Position numbers and translations under genes: made by a program. Below are positions 8,021 to 12,513 of a stretch of 12,513 bases of DNA, piece after piece (position 1 is the stretch's first letter; each line of letters begins with the position of its first letter). The notes beneath the pieces were generated by a model. That model was not told the origin of the DNA. It saw nothing but the letters and a program-made list of their open reading frames with translations, and ran no database searches. The DNA is from an uncultured Collinsella sp. (lineage in GTDB: Bacteria; Actinomycetota; Coriobacteriia; Coriobacteriales; Coriobacteriaceae), in the NCBI GenBank assembly GCA_900547855.1, contig URIK01000046.1, positions 1 to 12,513 on the forward strand. Reading direction: 5' to 3'.

Positions 8021-9298
8021 ATGTACGATACGGGATCGACAACGTTTATGCTCGTCTGCACCATGCTCGTGTTTTTAATGACACCGGGTCTGGCGTTTTT
8101 CTATGGCGGCCTGTCCAGGCGCAAAAATGTCATCAACACCATGCTTATGTGCTTTGGCGCCATTGGCCTGGTTGGTGTGCTGTGGATTGTTGCCGGCTGG
8201 TCTCTGGCCTATGGCGGCGACGGTTCCAGCCCGTTTATTGGAGGCCTTGACCAGCTGCTGTGCCTGCCGGTACTCAACCAGGTGCTGCAGGCGGCCGAGG
8301 GCAATGCTGCGGACGGTGTCGTCTACCCTCAGATCATCAACATCGCCTTTCAGATGGCGTTTGCCATGATCACTGCTGCTATCGTCACGGGCAGCCTGGC
8401 CGGCCGCGTTAAGTTTGGTGCCATGACGGCCTTCCTGGGCATTTGGCTGCTTGTGGTCTATGCGCCGCTTGCCCACATGGTTTGGGGCGGCGATGGCTCC
8501 TTTATCGGTGACATTATCGGCGCACTCGACTTTGCCGGCGGCGACGTGGTGCACATTTCGTCCGGTCTTACCGGCCTGATCCTCTGCTTAATGCTTGGCC
8601 GTCGTCGTGGCTTTGGCATGGTGAGCTACCGTCCGCATAACGTGCCGTTTGTGGCGCTGGGAGCCGGCCTGCTTTGGTTTGGCTGGTTTGGCTTTAACGG
8701 CGGCAGCGAGTTCAAGGCCGACGCCGTGGCGGCACTTGCCATCCTCAATACCGTGACGGCCAGCGCGGCGGGCATGGTCTCGTGGCTTGCCGTCGAGCGC
8801 GTGCACACCGGTCGACCCACGCTGGTGGGCGCCAGCACCGGTCTGGTTGCGGGCCTTGTGGTGGTCACGCCGGGCGCGGGCTTTGTCGAGCCGTGGGCGG
8901 CGCTGGTCATGGGCCTGATCGTATCGCCCGTCTGCTATCTGGCTATCAGCCATCTTAAGACCAAGTTTGGCTACGACGATGCACTCGACGCGTTTGGCTG
9001 CCACGGCATCGGCGGCATCCTGGGCGGCGTGCTCACGGGGCTGTTCTGCGTGCCGGAGCTCTCGTGGACCGGTAAGGGCGGCCTGTTCTACACGGGCGAC
9101 GCGTCGCTGCTCATCTCGCAGATCTTGGGCATTGTGGTGACGGTCGCTATTGTGCTGGTGCTCGATTTGGTGATCGCCGCGGTGGTCAAGGTGCTGTTCC
9201 ACGGCAGCCTGCGCGTGGACGAGGCCGACGAGACGCTGGGCCTGGATGCCAGTCAGCACGGCGAGAGCGCGTATCCCTCCTTCTCGGGACTTGACTAG
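8021..9298 (+). CDS. amt: Ammonium transporter Amt
   Basis: This 425-residue channel-like membrane protein imports ammonium as a trimer with 11 helices per subunit. Seen are FFYGGLSRRKNVINTM (26-41), the periplasmic Trp155 and Asp170 in the GDIIGALDFAGG segment, the twin pore histidines His178 (VVHISSG) and His328 (FGCHGIGG), the pore phenylalanine region FQMAFAMIT (110-118) and WFGWFGFNGGSEF (219-231). The C-terminal tail ends DETLGLDASQHGESAYP, the segment on which PII proteins act. I chose ATG 8021, with gggag five bases upstream. An in-frame ATG at 7964 would add 19 residues before the first helix and lacks a ribosome site. The PII gene follows after 157 bp, the classic amt-glnK arrangement. 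Confidence 0.95.
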   Translation: MYDTGSTTFMLVCTMLVFLMTPGLAFFYGGLSRRKNVINTMLMCFGAIGLVGVLWIVAGWSLAYGGDGSSPFIGGLDQLLCLPVLNQVLQAAEGNAADGVVYPQIINIAFQMAFAMITAAIVTGSLAGRVKFGAMTAFLGIWLLVVYAPLAHMVWGGDGSFIGDIIGALDFAGGDVVHISSGLTGLILCLMLGRRRGFGMVSYRPHNVPFVALGAGLLWFGWFGFNGGSEFKADAVAALAILNTVTASAAGMVSWLAVERVHTGRPTLVGASTGLVAGLVVVTPGAGFVEPWAALVMGLIVSPVCYLAISHLKTKFGYDDALDAFGCHGIGGILGGVLTGLFCVPELSWTGKGGLFYTGDASLLISQILGIVVTVAIVLVLDLVIAAVVKVLFHGSLRVDEADETLGLDASQHGESAYPSFSGLD

Positions 9299-9307
9299 CG
9301 GCACGGC

Positions 9308-9401
9308 TTTCCCAGGCACCCGACCTTGCCCCTCAAACCGTCGCTTGCGTACCGAAGTACGCGGCGCTCCTCTTTCGGGGCAATCTCGGGCACCTGGAAA
9401 A
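9308..9401 (+). promoter_or_regulatory. Large nested hairpin between amt and the PII gene
   Basis: Outer arms 9312-9323 and 9386-9397 pair with one 2x2 mismatch, ttgcccc (9326-9332) pairs with ggggcaa (9377-9383), and gcgtac (9347-9352) pairs with gtacgc (9357-9362) around a cgaa loop. Flanking ttt/aaa extends the stem. No T-tract follows, so it is not a standard terminator. It may stabilise or separate the amt and PII messages, or be an interspersed palindromic element. Its function is unknown. Confidence 0.6.
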
Positions 9402-9428
9402 CCCGTGTCATGTGAAGGACAATCAATT

Positions 9429-9443
9429 TCTTTTATTAAAAGA
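9429..9443. promoter_or_regulatory. Short perfect palindrome just upstream of the PII gene
   Basis: tcttttattaaaaga is a perfect 7-bp dyad around one base and ends within the AG-rich ribosome binding site (agagagga, 9439-9448). It could be an operator or a leader hairpin; nothing more can be said. Confidence 0.35.
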
Positions 9444-9455
9444 GAGGAATTCATT

Positions 9456-9794
9456 ATGAAAAAGATCACGGCTATCGTGCGTCAGGAGAAGCTTGAGGTT
9501 CTCAAAGATGCGCTGTTTGCTGCCGATGTTCGTGGCATGACTATCAACCAAGTGCAGGGCTGCGGCGCGCAGCATGGCTGGAAGGAATACGTGCGCGGCA
9601 ACGAGTTGCTTGTCAACACGATCCCTAAGGTACAGTTCACCCTTATTTGCGCCGACGAGCATGTCGACGGCATTGTCGAGATTATCTGCAACGCTGCTCG
9701 CACCGGAGCCGTCGGCGACGGCAAGATCTGGGTCGAGCCGGTCGAGGAGGTTATCCGCATCCGTACCGGTGAACACGGCCCTGCCGCGGTGTAG
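9456..9794 (+). CDS. glnK: Nitrogen regulatory protein PII (GlnB/GlnK type)
   Basis: This 112-residue PII signal protein is the same length as E. coli GlnB and aligns without gaps. PII trimers sense ATP/ADP and 2-oxoglutarate, and the GlnK branch closes Amt channels. The ligand residues are present: Gln39, Lys58, GDGK (87-90), Arg101 and Arg103 in VIRIRTGE. The T-loop reads CGAQHGWKEYVRGNELLV (36-53). Position 51, the tyrosine that is uridylylated or adenylylated in many bacteria, is leucine, so control by covalent modification at that site is not possible. I chose ATG 9456, whose upstream site is agagagga; the longer in-frame reading from 9246 runs through the intergenic hairpin and is not credible. 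The position after amt favours the name glnK over glnB. Confidence 0.93.
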   Translation: MKKITAIVRQEKLEVLKDALFAADVRGMTINQVQGCGAQHGWKEYVRGNELLVNTIPKVQFTLICADEHVDGIVEIICNAARTGAVGDGKIWVEPVEEVIRIRTGEHGPAAV

Positions 9795-9812
9795 GACAAT
9801 CTTTCGCCTGAC

Positions 9813-9866
9813 GGGCGTGCCTCTCCTTCGTCTACAATATCGTGCAGACGAAGGAGAGGCACGCCC
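9813..9866 (+). promoter_or_regulatory. Perfect 21-bp inverted repeat enclosing the HAD gene ribosome binding site
   Basis: Arms 9813-9833 and 9846-9866 are perfectly complementary over 21 bases, separated by 12 bases. The right arm contains the aaggag (9851-9856) of the next gene and ends right at its ATG. The end of the left arm and the loop contain tacaat (9833-9838), a possible -10. In read-through RNA from the PII gene, the ribosome site would be locked in the stem; RNA started at that -10 would lack the left arm and be free. Confidence 0.75.
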
Positions 9867-10724
9867 ATGATCAAGATGTTTGCGAGTGACTTAGACGGAA
9901 CGCTGCTGAACGCCCTGCACGAGGCAGATGGGACCATCCGCCGTGCCATTCGCGAGCTGACCGAGGCTGGCCTGCATGTGGTTCCCGCAACCGGACGCTC
10001 GACGCTGCCGGTCGGCGAACATGGCTTTACAGGTCTGGCACTCGACGCCTGCTGCTCCAACGGATCCATCGTGCGCAACAGCCATGGCGAGGTGCTCAAG
10101 ACCTGGACCATCGACTCGCAGATTACCGAGGAGCTGCTCAAGGCGTTCCCGGACATTTGTTTTGATTGCTCCACGCCCGATGGCATGTTCTCGAGCGGAT
10201 CGTTTGAGATGCATCAGGCGGGCTTTAAAAAGGACAGTCCTATCAAGCGCATCGTGATGCGCGGCATGCGTGCACGTGGCGGCTATCACGAGGAGCAGTA
10301 TTTCGACCAGTCGATCAGTGACATCCTGCGCCACGATGTGTGTAAGATCAACTGTCGCGTGACCTCGCCCGAGCTGGAGCGCGACCTTAAGGCGTATTTG
10401 GCCGAGCGATCGGACCGCGTGGTCAACGCGCCGTTCGATCCGGTGATGTTCGAGATCACGGATGTGGCGTGCAACAAGGGCGAGAGTGTGGCCTGGCTGG
10501 CGGGCTACTACGGCATTGCCGAGGACGAGGTCGCGGTTTACGGAGACGGCGGCAACGACATTGCCATGCTCAAGCGTTTCCGCCACAGCTACGCGACCAA
10601 AAACGCTAGCGATGCAGCTAAAGCCGCCGCGAGCGCGACCATCGGCAGCTGCATGGTCCACGCCGTCCCCAAGCACATGCTCGCCACCATGCGCAAGCAA
10701 AACTCCCGCACCGTCATCGAATAA
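9867..10724 (+). CDS. Cof-type HAD-IIB family phosphatase
   Basis: This 285-residue soluble hydrolase of the haloacid dehalogenase superfamily, subfamily IIB (Cof/YidA-like), removes phosphate from sugar phosphates or other small phosphorylated compounds. Motif I is DLDGT with nucleophile Asp8 and acid Asp10; motif II is Thr42 in VVPATGRS; motif III is Lys204 in CNKGESVAWL; motif IV is GDGGNDIAML (226-235) with Asp227 and Asp231 binding Mg. The cap domain lies between about 85 and 190. The ATG at 9867 is the only good start, with aaggag ten bases upstream inside a perfect inverted repeat. It follows the PII gene by 72 bp. A palindromic repeat begins on the base after its stop codon and may serve as its transcript end. 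The substrate cannot be told. Confidence 0.9.
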   Translation: MIKMFASDLDGTLLNALHEADGTIRRAIRELTEAGLHVVPATGRSTLPVGEHGFTGLALDACCSNGSIVRNSHGEVLKTWTIDSQITEELLKAFPDICFDCSTPDGMFSSGSFEMHQAGFKKDSPIKRIVMRGMRARGGYHEEQYFDQSISDILRHDVCKINCRVTSPELERDLKAYLAERSDRVVNAPFDPVMFEITDVACNKGESVAWLAGYYGIAEDEVAVYGDGGNDIAMLKRFRHSYATKNASDAAKAAASATIGSCMVHAVPKHMLATMRKQNSRTVIE

Positions 10725-10753
10725 TGTGACAAAGGGACTGCCCCTTCGTCACA
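10725..10753. repeat. 29-bp palindromic repeat, copy A
   Basis: The arms tgtgac and gtcaca enclose aaaggga and a c-rich centre; it differs from copy B (11161-11189) at a single base (c for t at 10741). It starts immediately after the HAD gene stop codon. Together the two copies bracket the small-peptide locus. Confidence 0.85.
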
Positions 10754-10773
10754 GTTGACGCTGGTCTCTTGAA

Positions 10774-10816
10774 ATACGAACAAACATTCGCATACCTAAC
10801 TGCGCTTTGATAGAAT
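10774..10816 (+). promoter_or_regulatory. Candidate LexA-box-overlapped promoter of the small peptide gene
   Basis: cgaacaaacattcg (10777-10790) fits the Gram-positive SOS box CGAACRNRYGTTYG at all but one position, and the symmetry extends to 10774-10793. It overlaps a possible -35, ttcgca (10787-10792), placed 18 bp before a good -10, tagaat (10811-10816). A repressor bound here would block RNA polymerase. Control by LexA is inferred from this match alone. Confidence 0.5.
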
Positions 10817-10845
10817 TGATGCTGTTGGCGGCAGTTCCATGTGCC

Positions 10846-10880
10846 GGGCAGCGCCCTCCATCTGACGGGAGGTGATGCCC
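10846..10880 (+). promoter_or_regulatory. Leader hairpin that hides the ribosome binding site of the small peptide gene
   Basis: gggca (10846-10850) pairs with tgccc (10876-10880), and ccctcc (10854-10859) pairs with gggagg (10867-10872) around a 7-base loop, with a 3x3 internal loop. The paired gggaggtgat is an unusually strong Shine-Dalgarno sequence and the stem ends on the base before the ATG, so translation should be low unless the stem opens. Confidence 0.7.
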
Positions 10881-11006
10881 ATGACCGATTTGATTGATTT
10901 CGTGAGACTTCTGACCGCTTTGGTCTCGTTCTTCACGGCGCTTGTCGGCCTTTCCGAGGCACTCAAGCAGCGTTCGAAGCGCAACAGAAGGGGTCGCCGC
11001 CGCTAA
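10881..11006 (+). CDS. Small single-helix membrane peptide, possible type I toxin
   Basis: This 41-codon gene is too short for usual gene calling. It starts at ATG 10881 and ends TAA at 11004-11006. Residues about 4-27 are hydrophobic with scattered acidic residues at the start (DLIDFVRLLTALVSFF, 3-18), giving one membrane helix, perhaps amphipathic. The tail from Lys29 is very basic (KQRSKRNRRGRRR). The ribosome site gggaggtgat is near-perfect, four bases upstream, but is folded into a hairpin. A promoter with an SOS-box-like dyad stands about 60 bases ahead of the start. A hairpin (10990-11018) overlaps the stop codon. Size, hydrophobicity and control resemble SOS-induced type I toxins such as TisB, but I see no sequence homology to a named toxin. 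Alternatives are a small regulatory membrane protein or a holin-like peptide. Confidence 0.68.
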   Translation: MTDLIDFVRLLTALVSFFTALVGLSEALKQRSKRNRRGRRR

Positions 11007-11018
11007 GGCGTTGACCCC
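10990..11018. terminator. Hairpin across the small peptide gene stop codon
   Basis: ggggtc (10990-10995) pairs with gacccc (11013-11018), with partial pairing of gcc/ggc inside. No strong T-tract follows on either strand, so termination would be weak; it may be a 3' stabiliser or the meeting point of opposite transcripts. Confidence 0.45.
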
Positions 11019-11030
11019 CTAATGCAAACA

Positions 11031-11067
11031 ACGGCGTTGCCCAGCTTTCCAGAACTTGGGCTGCCGT
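11031..11067. terminator. Hairpin downstream of the small peptide gene
   Basis: acggc (11031-11035) pairs with gccgt (11063-11067), and gccca (11039-11043) with tgggc (11057-11061). It could end the peptide mRNA, although no T-run follows. On the other strand it would form the 5' end of the RNA predicted from the promoter at 11075-11103. Confidence 0.45.
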
Positions 11068-11074
11068 CGACACT

Positions 11075-11103
11075 ATTCTACCCACGAATGACATTTTGAA
11101 CAA
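11075..11103 (-). promoter_or_regulatory. Candidate antisense promoter facing the small peptide gene
   Basis: On the minus strand there is -10 TAGAAT (11075-11080) and a weaker -35 TTGTTC (11098-11103), spaced 17 bp. The start would be near 11068, exactly at the base of the 11031-11067 hairpin, and the RNA would run into the 3' end of the small peptide gene. Only the -10 is strong, so this is a candidate. Confidence 0.35.
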
Positions 11104-11160
11104 TTGGCAATGCCGCTTCAAAAGCCAGGCACAACTGGCACAACCTAGGCGGTCGCTGAA
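11104..11160. other. Spacer without recognisable features
   Basis: Between the candidate antisense promoter and palindrome copy B, I see no gene or clear signal apart from a short imperfect repetition of ggcacaactggcacaa (11119-11134). Confidence 0.4.
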
Positions 11161-11189
11161 TGTGACAAAGGGACTGTCCCTTCGTCACA
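11161..11189. repeat. 29-bp palindromic repeat, copy B
   Basis: The arms tgtgac/gtcaca and gggac/gtccc are both perfectly paired around one base; only one position between them is unpaired (aaa against ttc). It is the best of three copies in the window and lies about 90 bp ahead of the TetR gene. Confidence 0.88.
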
Positions 11190-11215
11190 TCTAAAATATT
11201 GCCTTTACGTGTTGA

Positions 11216-11260
11216 TGCACACGGTGTGCAATAATACTCGCACTGTGCAATAGCGCACAG
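11216..11260. promoter_or_regulatory. Two palindromes upstream of the TetR gene (probable operators)
   Basis: tgcacacggtgtgca (11216-11230) is a perfect 7-bp dyad around one base. ctgtgc (11243-11248) and gcacag (11255-11260) form a second dyad. The string tgtgcaata is shared by both, 19 bp apart, about two helical turns. taatac (11232-11237), a possible -10, lies between them, although no good -35 is found at the right distance. This is the usual picture of a self-regulated TetR gene. Confidence 0.6.
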
Positions 11261-11281
11261 GCAGAGTAACAAGGAGGACGC

Positions 11282-11992
11282 TTGTCCCAGCTCGAGAAAT
11301 GTGATCGCCGGTCCCTTCGCTCGCAGCGCGCCCTTCGCCAGGCGCTTGCCAGCGAGCTTGCCGAAAGCGGCGACCTTTCGCGCATTAACGTCGCGTCGCT
11401 CACCGAGCGCGCCGGTCTTACGCGTCGAACGTTCTATTCGCACTACCGCGATATCCCCGACTTTATCAGCCAGATCGAGGACGGCCTGCTTGCCGAGATT
11501 CGCGAGCGGGTGGAGCTTATCACCGCAGCTCAATTACCCGATCTTTACCGCAACATCGACGAGCTCGAGCCGGCACCCGGTTCGGTTGAGCTGCTTCGCT
11601 ATCTTGCGGCTAATCGCGACCTTATCGGGGCCCTACTGGGCCCGGGCGGCGACCCCGCCTTTATTAAAAAGATCATCGATACCGCACGTGAGGCCGTGGT
11701 GCCTCGTGCGCAGACGGGCATTTTGGGCCTGGCGCTGGGCACGTTCTTTGACTACTACGTCACCTACGTCGTGAGTGCCGAGGTCGGTCTGATTCAGCGC
11801 TGGTTTGAGCGTGGGCTCACCGAATCGCCCGAAGCCATGGCGCGCATTATGACGGTTATCGCCTTTGTGCGCCCCGGCGACCTGTATGGCCAACCCATCG
11901 ATATCAACGTGCCGGAATACGGCATGAAGCTATTGAACTTGCAGCTCGAGGACGCGGTCGACACCGCCGCAACCGTCGAGTCCAACAACTAA
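11282..11992 (+). CDS. TetR-family transcriptional regulator
   Basis: This 236-residue regulator has an N-terminal helix-turn-helix at about 35-57, reading INVASLTERAGLTRRTFYSHYRD, the TetR family signature, followed by a helical ligand-binding and dimerisation part. The start is TTG 11282, chosen because aaggagg stands four bases upstream and the helix-turn-helix would otherwise lose its leading helix. The C-terminal half (LGLALGTFFDYYVTYVVSAEVGLIQRW region, 148-175) resembles TetR proteins with a TetR_C_33-like domain. It ends 12 bp before the dehydratase activator gene, so it very likely controls its own operon through the palindromes at 11216-11260. The ligand is unknown; an acyl-CoA or hydroxy acid would fit the neighbour. 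Confidence 0.87.
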   Translation: MSQLEKCDRRSLRSQRALRQALASELAESGDLSRINVASLTERAGLTRRTFYSHYRDIPDFISQIEDGLLAEIRERVELITAAQLPDLYRNIDELEPAPGSVELLRYLAANRDLIGALLGPGGDPAFIKKIIDTAREAVVPRAQTGILGLALGTFFDYYVTYVVSAEVGLIQRWFERGLTESPEAMARIMTVIAFVRPGDLYGQPIDINVPEYGMKLLNLQLEDAVDTAATVESNN

Positions 11993-12004
11993 GAGGAGAG
12001 ACAG

Positions 12005-12466
12005 ATGAGCAAACTCGTCGAGGGCATTAAGGACCGTATGGTCGCTGCCGCGCGTGAGGCTGCACCCGCCGTGGTGGATGCCGCGCAGAAGGCCGCGACC
12101 GCAGCTGCCGAGAAAGTTGCCGAGGCAGTTGCCGATGCCAAGAACGCGGCAGGGGAGACGTCCGTCGCTAGCGAGCCCGTCACTGCCGCTGAGCCCGTAG
12201 CCGCCACCGCTGCCCGCGCCCCCGAAGGCGCGATCTTCAACCCAGAGAACGCTCGCGGCAACCTGCACCTGGGCATCGACGTGGGCTCCACCACCGTCAA
12301 GCTTGCCGTGCTCAACGACGACAACCAGATCGTCTACGCCAAGTACCAGCGCCACCACACCGACGTCCGTGCCTGCGCCCGCGACCTGTTCGAGGGCGCT
12401 GCGACCGTGCTGCCGACGGCCCAGATGACCTGCGCCATTACCGGCTCGGGCGGCCTGCTGCTGTCC
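12005..12466 (+). CDS. 2-hydroxyacyl-CoA dehydratase activase (BadF/HgdC type), 5' part only
   Basis: The genuine coding sequence covers 154 residues and is cut by the contig end. From about residue 87 it shows the ASKHA ATPase fold of the BadF/BadG/HgdC family: the phosphate-1 loop LGIDVGSTTVKLAVL (88-102) and the segment CAITGSGG (144-151). Such activators use ATP to inject an electron into radical 2-hydroxyacyl-CoA dehydratases of amino acid fermentation. Ahead of the ATPase is a 75-residue extension rich in Ala, Glu, Lys and Val, predicted to be amphipathic helix then a Pro/Ala linker; ordinary HgdC (about 260 residues) lacks it. Large coriobacterial and clostridial forms fuse further dehydratase-related domains downstream. 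The start is ATG 12005 with ggag six bases upstream. Residues read after 12466 (LSLIHISEPTRRS) are adapter. Confidence 0.88.
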
Positions 12467-12513
12467 CTGTCTCTTATACACATCTCCGAGCCCACGAGAC
12501 GCTCATGAATCTC
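12467..12513 (+). other. Nextera i7-side sequencing adapter (not genomic)
   Basis: ctgtctcttatacacatct (12467-12485) is the mosaic end, ccgagcccacgagac (12486-12500) the Read 2 adapter, gctcatga (12501-12508) an i7 index, and atctc the start of P7. The frame through it gives the well-known artefact peptide SLIHISEPTRRS. Confidence 0.98.

Noticed and set aside
9246..9455. A 70-residue N-terminal extension of the PII protein
   Set aside because: It would translate the end of amt in another frame and the intergenic hairpin; PII proteins begin at MKKI.
8588..9469. A 293-codon open frame on the minus strand
   Set aside because: It is antisense to amt, whose protein is unmistakable; the translation has no recognisable domain.
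9891..10700. A 269-codon open frame on the minus strand
   Set aside because: It is antisense to the HAD phosphatase, which has all four catalytic motifs on the plus strand.
10755..10782. A second promoter beginning ttgacg at 10755
   Set aside because: No -10-like hexamer occurs 16-18 bp downstream; tacgaa at 14 bp is too close.
11930..12481. A 183-codon minus-strand frame beginning MYKRQ
   Set aside because: Its start lies in the Nextera adapter and the rest is antisense to the activase.

Overview
The window looks like one contig, about 12.4 kb of bacterial DNA, with untrimmed Illumina Nextera adapter at both ends (1-45 and 12467-12513). Most of it, about 535-12466, is GC-rich and has the gene content of a gut actinobacterium of the class Coriobacteriia; Collinsella is my best guess. 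The reasons are a corynebacterial-type gluBCDA glutamate uptake operon, a 2-hydroxyacyl-CoA dehydratase activator behind a TetR gene, and short palindromic intergenic repeats. The first ~490 bases of insert (46 to ~533) come from something else. They encode the C-terminal 76 or so residues of a Bacteroidota-like elongation factor P, with its own terminator, joined in frame to a GluA-type ATPase that lacks its own C-terminus. I read this as a chimeric join, not a biological fusion.

Layout. (1) 300-3877, minus strand: gluB (lipoprotein), gluC and gluD (permeases) and gluA (ATPase, cut by the chimeric join). A promoter lies upstream of gluB and a hairpin lies between gluB and gluC. (2) 3951-4252: a gene-free stretch with one degenerate copy of a palindromic repeat, two 55-bp inverted-repeat modules of identical geometry, and the terminator of dxs. 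(3) 4253-6034, minus: a divergent DXS-like thiamine-diphosphate enzyme. (4) 6263-7822, plus: an HD-domain protein and a CmpB-type (DUF1113) membrane protein, transcribed divergently from dxs. (5) 8021-9794, plus: amt and a PII gene, the ammonium uptake pair, with a large hairpin between them. (6) 9867-10724, plus: a Cof-type HAD phosphatase whose ribosome binding site lies in a perfect 21-bp inverted repeat. (7) 10725-11190: two copies of a 29-bp palindrome flank a previously unlisted 41-codon gene for a small membrane peptide. (8) 11282-12466, plus: a TetR-family regulator (TTG start) preceded by two palindromes, then the start of the acyl-CoA dehydratase activase, cut by the contig end.

Genes working together: regions 1 and 5 both serve nitrogen acquisition (glutamate or related amino acids; ammonium with PII control). 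The TetR gene and the activase, 12 bp apart, probably form an operon for a radical 2-hydroxyacyl-CoA dehydratase system.

The most interesting candidate is at 10774-11103. A LexA-box-like dyad overlaps a promoter; the leader folds the Shine-Dalgarno sequence into a hairpin; the encoded peptide is hydrophobic with a very basic tail; and a candidate opposite-strand promoter would make an RNA overlapping the 3' end. This resembles an SOS-controlled type I toxin-antitoxin module (TisB-like logic), but it is inferred from sequence only.
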